48,217 nt of DNA from Streptomyces viridochromogenes DSM 40736 (lineage in GTDB: Bacteria; Actinomycetota; Actinomycetes; Streptomycetales; Streptomycetaceae): assembly GCF_000158955.1 (NCBI RefSeq), contig NZ_GG657757.1:5610182-5658398 (forward strand). The letters are read 5' to 3'. Positions 24,336 to 32,449 of this stretch are shown in pieces; positions within the stretch are counted from its first letter, which is position 1; each line of letters opens with the position of its first letter. The notes beneath the pieces are model-generated. The model saw only the letters and a program-made list of their open reading frames with translations, was not told the DNA's origin and made no database searches. The position numbers and the translations under genes are program-made.

Positions 24336-25217
24336 TTGACTGACCAGTTGCGACTGATGGCTGTCCACGCCCACCCCGACGACGAGTCGAGCAAGGGCGC
24401 GGCGACCATGGCGAAGTACGTGTCCGAGGGGGTGGACGTGCTGGTCGTGACCTGCACGGGCGGGGAGCGAGGCTCCATCCTCAATCCGAAGCTCCAGGGG
24501 GACGCGTACATCGAGGAGCACATCCACGAGGTACGCAAGAAGGAGATGGACGAGGCCCGGGAGATCCTGGGCGTCAAGCAGGAGTGGCTCGGCTTCGTCG
24601 ACTCGGGCCTGCCCGAGGGCGACCCGCTGCCGCCGCTGCCGGAGGGCTGCTTCGCCCTGGAGGACGTCGACCACGCGGCCGGCGAGCTGGTGCGGAAGAT
24701 CCGCGCCTTCCGTCCCCAGGTGATCACCACCTACGACGAGAACGGCGGCTACCCGCACCCCGACCACATCATGACCCACAAGATCTCGATGGTGGCGTTC
24801 GAGGGCGCGACGGACACCGAGAAGTACCCGGAGGCGGAGTACGGGCCGGTGTACCAGCCGCAGAAGCTGTACTACAACCAGGGCTTCAACCGCCCCCGCA
24901 CCGAGGCGCTGCACCAGGCGCTGCTGGACCGGGGCATGGAGTCGCCGTACGGGGAGTGGCTCAAGCGCTGGGACGAGTTCGGCCGCAACGAGCGCACGCT
25001 CACCACGCACATCCCCTGCGCCGACTACTTCGAGATCCGTGACAAGGCGCTGATCGCGCACGCCACGCAGATCGACCCGGACGGGGGCTGGTTCCGGGTG
25101 CCGATGGAGATCCAGAAGGAGGTCTGGCCGACGGAGGAGTACGAGCTGGCGAAGTCCCTCGTCGATACCTCCCTCCCCGAGGACGACCTCTTTGCGGGCA
25201 TCCGCGACAATGCCTGA
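24336..25217 (+). CDS. mca: Mycothiol S-conjugate amidase
   Basis: 293 residues, LmbE/PIG-L zinc hydrolase family. It cleaves mycothiol S-conjugates to a mercapturic acid and GlcN-Ins, detoxifying electrophiles and antibiotics. Visible metal-site motifs are HAHPDDESSKGA (His13, Asp16) and the later YPHPDHIMTHKI His ligand; CTGGERGSI and PYGEWLKRWDEFGRNERTLTTHIPC are characteristic of Mca rather than the deacetylase MshB. Starts at TTG 24336 with GAGGA upstream. It indicates an organism that makes mycothiol. A small membrane protein gene follows 1 nt after the stop. Confidence 0.93.
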   Translation: MTDQLRLMAVHAHPDDESSKGAATMAKYVSEGVDVLVVTCTGGERGSILNPKLQGDAYIEEHIHEVRKKEMDEAREILGVKQEWLGFVDSGLPEGDPLPPLPEGCFALEDVDHAAGELVRKIRAFRPQVITTYDENGGYPHPDHIMTHKISMVAFEGATDTEKYPEAEYGPVYQPQKLYYNQGFNRPRTEALHQALLDRGMESPYGEWLKRWDEFGRNERTLTTHIPCADYFEIRDKALIAHATQIDPDGGWFRVPMEIQKEVWPTEEYELAKSLVDTSLPEDDLFAGIRDNA

Positions 25218-25218
25218 C

Positions 25219-25494
25219 ATGAGCGCAAGCGCAAGCCTGGCAATGACGCATCTCGTCTCCTTCGCCAAGGAGGTCGACGAGGACAAGGTCACCCCCGGCG
25301 TCCTCGGCTTCATCGTCTTCGCGGCGATGGCCCTGGCGGTGTGGGCCCTGATGAAGTCCATGAGCCGGCACATGAACAGGGTCGACTTCACGCAGGTCCC
25401 GGACCCCAAGGCCGAGCAGGCGGAGGCGGAGGCGAAGTCCGCGGCCACGGAGGCGGAGGCAGAGGCCTCCGGCCAGGGCAAGAAGCAAGGCTGA
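25219..25494 (+). CDS. Small membrane protein downstream of mca
   Basis: 91 residues from ATG 25219 (MSASASLAMTHL); ATG 25210 and ATG 25243 are alternatives and none has a clear ribosome binding site, so coupling to mca translation is likely. A short amphipathic N-terminus is followed by one TM helix (VLGFIVFAAMALAVWALM), MKSMSRHMNRVDF, and a charged Glu/Ala/Lys tail (AEQAEAEAKSAATEAEAEA) likely to form a coiled coil. Function unknown; a similar gene follows mca in other Streptomyces by my recollection. Confidence 0.8.
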   Translation: MSASASLAMTHLVSFAKEVDEDKVTPGVLGFIVFAAMALAVWALMKSMSRHMNRVDFTQVPDPKAEQAEAEAKSAATEAEAEASGQGKKQG

Positions 25495-25510
25495 CGCCCC
25501 TTCCCGGGGC

Positions 25511-25547
25511 GGTACCCGTCAGCGGCGGTCCGTCGCCGACGGGTACC
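25511..25547. terminator. Bidirectional hairpin between convergent genes
   Basis: Perfect 10-bp stem GGTACCCGTC/GACGGGTACC (25511-25520, 25538-25547) with further pairing in the loop, preceded by a smaller CGCCCC/GGGGCG stem at 25495-25511. It separates the mca operon from the STAND NTPase gene. Confidence 0.8.
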
Positions 25548-25565
25548 CGGCGCACCCCGCGCGCC

Positions 25566-28500
25566 CTACGCCTGTGACTCCACGGGCACGCCCATGACCT
25601 CCCGCGCATGCCTGCTGGGCGTCATCCCGAGCTCCCAGGCCTGCCAGCCGGCCTCCAGGCTCACGCCCCGTTCCAGCAGCAGCGCCCAGGCGTCCGCGTA
25701 CTCGTCGAGCTTCTCGTCGCGCAGCGGATGACCCGCCCGGGACAGCTGGGCCAGTTCCTCCTGGGCCACCGCCGTGCCGACCTCCGCGCCGCCGGGTGCC
25801 GCGTACGGCAGCAGCGTGCAGCGCAGGAAGCGGGCCCAGTCCTCGCCCCGGCGGTCGCCGTACGAGGTGAAGAGGTCCAGCGCCTCGTCGCACAGGGCCA
25901 GCGCCTGCTGGGTCCGGGCGTTGCCCGCGTCCACCACCGCCAGCTCCAGACAGGTCCAGGCCTCGCCGTGGGCGACACCGATGCGCTGGAAGTCGGCGCG
26001 GGCGTCCACCAGGAGCTGCCGGGCGAAACCCGAGTTGCGCAGCGAGCCCGTCTGGGCCGCGCGCTGGTCGCGGGTGACGCGGGCCGAGTGGTGGCGGGCG
26101 CAGGCCAGGCCGTACACGTCACGCATGCGGGAGAACATCGTGCGGGAGCGTTCCAGTTCACGCACCGCCTGGTCGAGGTTGCCCGTCTCCTCCAGGGCCT
26201 GGCCCAGGTAGTACAGCGTCCACGCCTCGCCCCGCGCGTCCTCGTTGTCGCGGTGCCGGGCGGCGGCCCCGCGCAGTTCCTCCACGGCCGGTGACGCGTC
26301 CCCGTCGACCAGCCGGGCCCGGGCCAGCTGGGTCAGGGCCCAGGCCTCGCCGCGGGCGTCGCGGGTCCGGCCGTACAGGTCGAGGGCCGCGCGCAGCTCG
26401 GACTCGGCGCGCGGGACGTCGCCCATGCGCAGAGCCAGCTGACCGAGCTGGAAGTGGGCCCAGGCCTGGCCGTGCACGGACTCGCCCCGGCGGTGCAGGA
26501 CCAGGGACTCCGTCAGCAGGTCCAGCGCCTGAGCCACCTGGGCCCGGTCCCGTTCGACGGCCGCCAGGGCGTGCATCGTCCAGGCGCGGTCCGTCGCCAG
26601 CTCGGGAGAGGCCTGCAGCGCCAGGGCCTCGCGGAGCTTCCCCGACGCCTCCGTCAGGTTGCCCTGGTGGTGCAGGGTGATGCCGAGGGAGCACAGGGCA
26701 CGGGCGGCGCCCGCGTCGTGATGGGCCTCCCGGTACAGGTCGACGACCGAGGCGAGGGTCGTACGTGCCTTGTCCAGTTCACCCAGCTGCCGCGCCGCGA
26801 TGCCGGTGCGCCACTGCACCGAGCGGACCAGCAGCCCCTCGTCGACGGCCTGCGCGAGTTCGCTGATCTCGCCCAGGCGGTAGAGGTCGCCGCGCAGCAG
26901 GCAGTAGTCGCACAGGGCGCCCAGGAGGTTCAGGACCGCCGCCTGGTTCACGCCCTCGGCGTGCCGCAGCGCCGCCGTGATGAAGCTCGACTCGTCGTCC
27001 AGCCAGCGCAGCGCCTCGTCGAGGGAGGTGAAGCCGTACGGGCTGAAGCGGTTCGTGCGGGTCGACATGTTGCCGTCGACCATCCGCAGCACCGAGTCGG
27101 CCAGCTCGGCGTAGTTCACGATCAGCCGCTCCTGCGCCGCCGTGCGCTCGGCCGGTTCCTCCTCGTCGAGGAGCCGGGCCTGGGCGAAGGCGCGGACCAG
27201 GTCGTGCAGCCGGTAGCGGTCGCCCCGGACATGGTCGATCAGCCCCGCGCGGGTCAGGGCCTGGAGATGGCGCTTCGCCTCCGCCTCGTCGGTGGCCAGC
27301 AGCGCGGCGGCCGCGGCGGCCCCGAGCGAGGCCCGGCCGGCCAGGGCCAGCCTGCGCAGCAGCCGCCGTACGGTCTCGGACTGGTCGGAGTAGCGCAGCC
27401 ACAGGGCCCGCTCGACCGGCTCGACCGGGCCGTACGCGCCGAGGTCCGTGGCCAGCGCGCGCGGGGAACGCGGGCCCAGGCACGACCCCACGATGCGCAG
27501 CGCCAGCGGCAGCCCGCCGCACAGCTCCCGCACCCGGTCGGCGGACTCGGCGTCGTACGGCCCGGAACTGTCCTGGGCCGCCGCGCCCAGCAGTTCCTCC
27601 GCGCCCGCCGCGTCCAGCGGCTCCACCGCCAGCTGGTGCACCCGCGCGGGCAGGTCGCCCAGCTCCAGCGGGCCCCGCGCGGTCACCAGCACCAGGCTGT
27701 CGGACCGCTCCGGGACCAGGGCACGCACCTGCTCGGCGTCCGAGGCGTCGTCGAGGACGACCGTGACCGGCAGGCCCGTCAGATGCTGGTGGTACAGCTC
27801 GCTCAGCCGCTTGACCTGCTGGTCGGGGGAGGAGCGCTCGCGGAACAGCAGCTGCTCGCGGGGCGCGCCGAGCCGGTTCAGCAGGTGCAGCAGGGCGTTG
27901 CGGGTGGACAGCGGGGACTCGCCCGGGCCCTCGGCGCGCAGGTCCACGACACAGGCGCCGCGGAAGTAGTCCTTCAGCCCGTGCGTGGCCTGCACCGCGA
28001 GCGTCGTACGGCCACTGCCGGGCGTGCCGTGCAGGACCACCACCGTCGGCTGCGTCTGCGTGCTCGCCCGGGCCGCCTGCACCCACTGCCGGATCTGCGC
28101 CAGCTCGGCGCGCCGCCCCGCGAACGGATCCGCGACTTCCGGAAGCTGCCCGAAGGACTGCGACAGCACGTTGCGGCCGCGGGCCGCCGCGCTCTTGTCC
28201 GCGCCCCGCAGCCGCGGCCCCGTGGCCTTCGGCCCGGTGGAGGCGGCGCGCACCCGCTCCTGGTCCAGGAACGGCCGGATGCCCCGCACCTCCAGCGCCG
28301 TCAGCCACTGCAACCGCAACTGCTCCGGCCCGCCCGGCTGGCTCACGGCCCCGGCCCGGCGGTGCGCGGCCGGCAGATGCGAGCCGACCACCTTGACGAC
28401 GGTCGCCGCGGCGCCCACGACCCCGACGGTCACACCCGCGCTCACCGCCGTCCCGGCACCGGTGCCGAGGGCCAGGTCGGCGACGACGGCCGCCAGGGCC

Positions 28501-28763
28501 GCGACCCCGGCCACCAGCAGCGGTGTCCCGGCGCCCTCCCGGGCGTAGCGCTGCCCGAAGGTGACCTGTCCCGCCGCCGCCTCGTCCAGGGCGCGCGTAT
28601 AGGCCTCGTACTCCTCGGCCGAGCTCTGCGCCAGCGCGTCGAGCGCGCCGCGCGCCCGCGCGAGCAGCACCTTTCCGTCGGTGCGCCCGCCCGTCCGGCG
28701 CACCTCTTCCTCCACGGCCCGTGCCAACAGCCGCTCGGCCTCCGCCCGATGACTGTCCCGCAT
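25566..28763 (-). CDS. STAND-type NTPase: membrane segment, NB-ARC-like domain and TPR array
   Basis: 1065 residues from ATG 28763, with GGAGGGGG 7 nt upstream. Order: helical N-terminus (1-75), two hydrophobic segments (about 80-127, VAGVAALAAVVADLALG and AGVTVGVVGAAATVVKVV), linker, an NB-ARC-like NTPase (about 215-480), a winged-helix region ending YRLHDLVRAFAQARLL, then about twelve helical TPR-like repeats to residue 1000. The P-loop reads GTPGSGRTT: the invariant Walker A lysine is Arg252. Walker B is VTVVLDDASD, and LCGGLPLALRIVGSCL is the GLPL motif. Unlike AfsR-type STANDs there is no DNA-binding domain. Such proteins act as ligand-triggered signalling or defence switches; the role here is unknown. 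Confidence 0.85.
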   Translation of the reverse strand: MRDSHRAEAERLLARAVEEEVRRTGGRTDGKVLLARARGALDALAQSSAEEYEAYTRALDEAAAGQVTFGQRYAREGAGTPLLVAGVAALAAVVADLALGTGAGTAVSAGVTVGVVGAAATVVKVVGSHLPAAHRRAGAVSQPGGPEQLRLQWLTALEVRGIRPFLDQERVRAASTGPKATGPRLRGADKSAAARGRNVLSQSFGQLPEVADPFAGRRAELAQIRQWVQAARASTQTQPTVVVLHGTPGSGRTTLAVQATHGLKDYFRGACVVDLRAEGPGESPLSTRNALLHLLNRLGAPREQLLFRERSSPDQQVKRLSELYHQHLTGLPVTVVLDDASDAEQVRALVPERSDSLVLVTARGPLELGDLPARVHQLAVEPLDAAGAEELLGAAAQDSSGPYDAESADRVRELCGGLPLALRIVGSCLGPRSPRALATDLGAYGPVEPVERALWLRYSDQSETVRRLLRRLALAGRASLGAAAAAALLATDEAEAKRHLQALTRAGLIDHVRGDRYRLHDLVRAFAQARLLDEEEPAERTAAQERLIVNYAELADSVLRMVDGNMSTRTNRFSPYGFTSLDEALRWLDDESSFITAALRHAEGVNQAAVLNLLGALCDYCLLRGDLYRLGEISELAQAVDEGLLVRSVQWRTGIAARQLGELDKARTTLASVVDLYREAHHDAGAARALCSLGITLHHQGNLTEASGKLREALALQASPELATDRAWTMHALAAVERDRAQVAQALDLLTESLVLHRRGESVHGQAWAHFQLGQLALRMGDVPRAESELRAALDLYGRTRDARGEAWALTQLARARLVDGDASPAVEELRGAAARHRDNEDARGEAWTLYYLGQALEETGNLDQAVRELERSRTMFSRMRDVYGLACARHHSARVTRDQRAAQTGSLRNSGFARQLLVDARADFQRIGVAHGEAWTCLELAVVDAGNARTQQALALCDEALDLFTSYGDRRGEDWARFLRCTLLPYAAPGGAEVGTAVAQEELAQLSRAGHPLRDEKLDEYADAWALLLERGVSLEAGWQAWELGMTPSRHAREVMGVPVESQA

Positions 28764-28988
28764 GTCACGTCCCCCTCCGGCGAAACACCGATTCCTGGTC
28801 GTCCCTCAGTCGTTTCCTTGGTCAAGTGTGCTGCGGACGGCGCATCGGGGCGAGGGGGCGTGCCCGGCCCGATGATGTGAAGAGACGGGTGCGTTGGGGT
28901 GAGGCGCGCCCGTCGGCCGGGCGTCGGGAGCGGCGCCCGCGCACCGCCTGACGCGTGCCGGGCGGGGTACTGCGGCAGGATGGACACC

Positions 28989-31022
28989 ATGCCGAACCGA
29001 CTGGCGCACGAGACGTCCCCCTACCTCCTTCAGCACGCCGACAACCCCGTCGACTGGTGGCCCTGGTCGGCGGAGGCCTTCGAGGAGGCCCGCAAGCGGA
29101 ACGTGCCCGTGTTGCTCAGCATCGGTTACAGCAGCTGTCACTGGTGTCACGTGATGGCCCACGAGTCCTTCGAGGACCAGCAGACCGCCGAGTACCTCAA
29201 CGAGCACTACGTGAGCGTGAAGGTCGACCGCGAAGAGCGCCCCGACGTCGACGCCGTCTACATGGAGGCCGTGCAGGCGGCGACCGGGCACGGCGGCTGG
29301 CCCATGACCGTCTTCCTCACGCCGGAGGCCGAGCCCTTCTACTTCGGCACGTACTTCCCGCCCGCTCCCCGCCAGGGCATGCCCTCCTTCCGGCAGGTCC
29401 TCGAGGGCGTGCGGCAGGCGTGGGACGAGCGGCGGGACGAGGTGACCGAGGTCGCCGGGAAGATCGTCCGGGACCTGGCCGGGCGGGAGATCTCCTACGG
29501 CGACGACCAGGCCCCCGGCGAGCAGGAGCTCGCGCAGGCGCTGCTCGCGCTCACCCGCGAGTACGACCCGCAGCGCGGCGGATTCGGCGGGGCGCCGAAG
29601 TTCCCGCCGTCCATGGCGCTGGAGTTCCTGCTGCGCCACCACGCCCGCACCGGTGCCGAGGGCGCCCTGCAGATGGCCCGGGACACCTGCGAGCGCATGG
29701 CCCGGGGCGGTATCTACGACCAGCTCGGCGGCGGCTTCGCCCGCTACTCCGTCGACCGCGACTGGATCGTGCCGCACTTCGAGAAGATGCTGTACGACAA
29801 CGCCCTGCTGTGCCGCGTCTACGCCCACCTCTGGCGCGCCACCGGCAGCGAGCTCGCCCGCCGGGTCGCCCTGGAGACGGCCGACTTCATGGTGCGCGAA
29901 CTGCGCACCACGGAGGGTGGGTTCGCCTCCGCGCTGGACGCCGACAGCGACGACGGGACCGGCAAGCACGTCGAGGGCGCGTACTACGTGTGGACGCCCG
30001 GGCAGTTGCGTGAGGTGCTCGGCGAACAGGACGCCGAGCTCGCCGCTCAGTACTTCGGCGTGACCGAGGAGGGCACCTTCGAGCACGGCCAGTCGGTGCT
30101 GCAACTCCCGCAGCAGGACAGTCTGTTCGACGCGGGGAAGATCGCCTCCGTCCGGGAGCGGCTGCTCGCGAAGCGGGCGGAGCGGCCCGCGCCCGGCCGG
30201 GACGACAAGGTCGTCGCCGCGTGGAACGGCCTCGCGATCGCCGCGCTGGCCGAGACCGGCGCCTACTTCGACCGGCCCGACCTCGTCGAGGCGGCCGTCG
30301 CCGCCGCCGACCTCCTGGTCCGGCTGCACCTCGACGAACAGGCCCGGCTCACCCGGACCAGCAAGGACGGCCACGCCGGTGCCAACGCGGGCGTGCTGGA
30401 GGACTACGCCGACGTGGCCGAGGGCTTCCTCGCGCTCGCGTCCGTCACCGGCGAGGGCGTCTGGCTGCAGTTCGCCGGGTTCCTCCTCGACCACGTCCTG
30501 GTGCGCTTCACCGACGCGGAGTCGGGCGCCCTGTTCGACACCGCCGCCGACGCCGAGCGGCTGATCCGCCGCCCGCAGGACCCGACCGACAACGCCGCCC
30601 CGTCCGGCTGGACCGCGGCGGCGGGCGCCCTGCTGAGCTACGCCGCGCACACCGGATCCGAGCCCCACCGCACCGCCGCCCGGAAGGCCCTCGGCGTCGT
30701 CAAGGCGCTCGGGCCGCGCGTGCCCCGGTTCATCGGCTGGGGGCTCGCCGCCGCGGAGGCCGCGCTGGACGGGCCGCGCGAGGTCGCGATCGTGGGACCG
30801 TCCCTCGATCACGAGGGCACAAGGGCCCTGCACCACACGGCACTTCTCGGTACCGCGCCCGGCGCGGTCGTCGCCGTCGGCACCCCGGGCAGCGAGGAGT
30901 TCCCGCTGCTCGCGGACCGTCCGCTGGTCGGCGGTGAACCAGCCGCGTACGTCTGCCGTAACTTCACATGTGACGTGCCGACAACGGAAGTTGACCGGTT
31001 GCGTGCGGTGCTGAGCGACTGA
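28989..31022 (+). CDS. DUF255 thioredoxin-like protein (YyaL/SPATA20 family)
   Basis: 677 residues. It opens with the family signature NRLAHETSPYLLQHADNPVDWWPW, then a thioredoxin fold with C-x-x-C at Cys50-His-Trp-Cys53 (SIGYSSCHWCHVMAHESF), DREERPDVDAVYM and GGWPMTVFLTP. From about 170 onward it is an (alpha/alpha)-barrel like N-acylglucosamine epimerases (GGFGGAPKFPP, GGGFARYSVDRDWIVPHFEKMLYDNALL). Widespread but biochemically uncharacterised. ATG 28989 is the family start, with AGGA about 8 nt upstream; ATG 28980 is possible. Monocistronic. Confidence 0.92.
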   Translation: MPNRLAHETSPYLLQHADNPVDWWPWSAEAFEEARKRNVPVLLSIGYSSCHWCHVMAHESFEDQQTAEYLNEHYVSVKVDREERPDVDAVYMEAVQAATGHGGWPMTVFLTPEAEPFYFGTYFPPAPRQGMPSFRQVLEGVRQAWDERRDEVTEVAGKIVRDLAGREISYGDDQAPGEQELAQALLALTREYDPQRGGFGGAPKFPPSMALEFLLRHHARTGAEGALQMARDTCERMARGGIYDQLGGGFARYSVDRDWIVPHFEKMLYDNALLCRVYAHLWRATGSELARRVALETADFMVRELRTTEGGFASALDADSDDGTGKHVEGAYYVWTPGQLREVLGEQDAELAAQYFGVTEEGTFEHGQSVLQLPQQDSLFDAGKIASVRERLLAKRAERPAPGRDDKVVAAWNGLAIAALAETGAYFDRPDLVEAAVAAADLLVRLHLDEQARLTRTSKDGHAGANAGVLEDYADVAEGFLALASVTGEGVWLQFAGFLLDHVLVRFTDAESGALFDTAADAERLIRRPQDPTDNAAPSGWTAAAGALLSYAAHTGSEPHRTAARKALGVVKALGPRVPRFIGWGLAAAEAALDGPREVAIVGPSLDHEGTRALHHTALLGTAPGAVVAVGTPGSEEFPLLADRPLVGGEPAAYVCRNFTCDVPTTEVDRLRAVLSD

Positions 31023-31102
31023 AGTCGGGAATCAAGGGAAACACGCTCTTTATCTGAACAGCCCCCGGGCTTCACAGTTCCCCCCTAATGTCTGCACGGT
31101 GA

Positions 31103-31137
31103 CGTGACGGACGGGGCCGCACCGGCACACCGTCACG
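31103..31137 (+). promoter_or_regulatory. Inverted repeat upstream of the glycosyltransferase operon
   Basis: Perfect 8-bp arms CGTGACGG/CCGTCACG with a 19-nt spacer, ending 32 bp before the first gene. It could be an operator or a leader hairpin. No clear -35/-10 pair was found in 31023-31102; TTTATCT (31049-31055) and TAATGT (31086-31091) are weak -10 candidates. Confidence 0.45.
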
Positions 31138-31168
31138 CCTGGGGGTTCTGGGATCTGGGGGGATCTGT

Positions 31169-32449
31169 TTGCTGACGTCTGTTTTCATCGCCGCGGTTTC
31201 GCTTGCCCTGTTCTGGATGGCGGCCTTCACCCTGTGGTGGCAGATGCACGCCTGGCGTACGCCGGAAGTGCTCGCCTCCACGCGGTTCAGCAGCCCGGAC
31301 GGGGACGAGCACGTCTCCTTCTCGCTGCTGCTGCCCGCCCGGCACGAACAGGCGGTGCTGGACCACACGATCCAGCGGCTGCTGGAGTCGAGCCACACCG
31401 ACTTCGAGATCATCGTGATCGTCGGGCACGACGACCCGGAGACCACCGCCGTGGCCGAGAAGGCCGCGGCGGGTGACCCGCGGGTCCGTGTCGTCGTCGA
31501 CACGCACGCGAAGAAGAACAAGCCGAAGGCCATGAACACGGCCCTGCCGCACTGCCGCGGCGACGTCGTCGGCGTCTTCGACGCGGAGGACCAGGTCCAC
31601 CCCGAACTCCTCGCGCACGTCGACCACGCCTTCCGCACCACCGGCGCGGACGTCGTCCAGGGCGGGGTGCAGCTGATCAACTTCCACTCCAGCTGGTACA
31701 GCCTGCGCAACTGCCTGGAGTACTTCTTCTGGTTCCGCTCGCGGCTCCACCTGCATGCGCAGAAAGGTTTCATTCCGCTGGGCGGCAACACCGTCTTCGT
31801 CCGCACGGACGTCTTGAAGGAAGCCGACGGCTGGGATCCCGACTGCCTCGCGGAGGACTGCGACCTGGGCGTACGGCTCTCCAGCGTCGGCAAGAAGGTC
31901 GTCGTCGCCTACGACTCCGACATGGTGACCCGGGAGGAGACCCCGGGCTCGCTCATGTCCCTGCTGAAGCAGCGCACCCGCTGGAACCAGGGGTTCCTCC
32001 AGGTGTACCGGAAGAAGGACTGGAAGCAACTGCCCACCCTCGGGCAGCGGTTACTCGCCCGCTACACCCTGATGACGCCGTTCATGCAGGCCTTCACCGG
32101 CCTGATCATCCCGCTGAACGTGGCGATCGCGCTGTTCCTGGACGTGTCCGTCGGCATCGCCTTCATCACCTTCCTGCCGGCCGTCACCGCCCTGGTCACC
32201 TTCGTCTTCGAGATCGTCGGACTGCACGACTTCGGCCGGCAGTACGGCCTGCGCGTCCGCTTCGCGCACTACCTGAAGCTGGTCCTGGGCGGCCCCTTCT
32301 ACCAGGTCCTGCTCGCCGGCGCGGCCGTACGGGCCGTGTGGCGTGAGCAGCGCGGACGCAACGACTGGGAGCTGACGACACACGTCGGCGCGCATCTCGA
32401 CGAGACCCGGCGACACGTGCCCGTGACCCGAGAGGACGTTCCCGCGTGA
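31169..32449 (+). CDS. Membrane GT2 glycosyltransferase, cellulose-synthase-like
   Basis: 426 residues. TTG start with GGGGGGA 6 nt upstream. An N-terminal TM helix is followed by a cytosolic GT-A domain: FSLLLPARHEQAVLDHTIQRLLESSHTDFEIIVI, the DAED metal motif (GVFDAEDQVHPELL), GGNTVFVR acceptor region, EDCDLGVRL and the QxxRW motif (QRTRWNQGFLQVY). Three or four C-terminal TM helices follow. D, DxD, ED and QxxRW together mark processive enzymes of the cellulose, chitin and hyaluronan synthase group, so it probably builds a polysaccharide or transfers sugar to a lipid carrier. First gene of a four-gene operon in which each gene overlaps the next by 4 nt. Confidence 0.9.
   Translation: MLTSVFIAAVSLALFWMAAFTLWWQMHAWRTPEVLASTRFSSPDGDEHVSFSLLLPARHEQAVLDHTIQRLLESSHTDFEIIVIVGHDDPETTAVAEKAAAGDPRVRVVVDTHAKKNKPKAMNTALPHCRGDVVGVFDAEDQVHPELLAHVDHAFRTTGADVVQGGVQLINFHSSWYSLRNCLEYFFWFRSRLHLHAQKGFIPLGGNTVFVRTDVLKEADGWDPDCLAEDCDLGVRLSSVGKKVVVAYDSDMVTREETPGSLMSLLKQRTRWNQGFLQVYRKKDWKQLPTLGQRLLARYTLMTPFMQAFTGLIIPLNVAIALFLDVSVGIAFITFLPAVTALVTFVFEIVGLHDFGRQYGLRVRFAHYLKLVLGGPFYQVLLAGAAVRAVWREQRGRNDWELTTHVGAHLDETRRHVPVTREDVPA

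Noticed and set aside
25566..28763. AfsR/SARP-type regulator
   Set aside because: It has NB-ARC and TPR regions but lacks the N-terminal winged-helix and BTAD DNA-binding domains.
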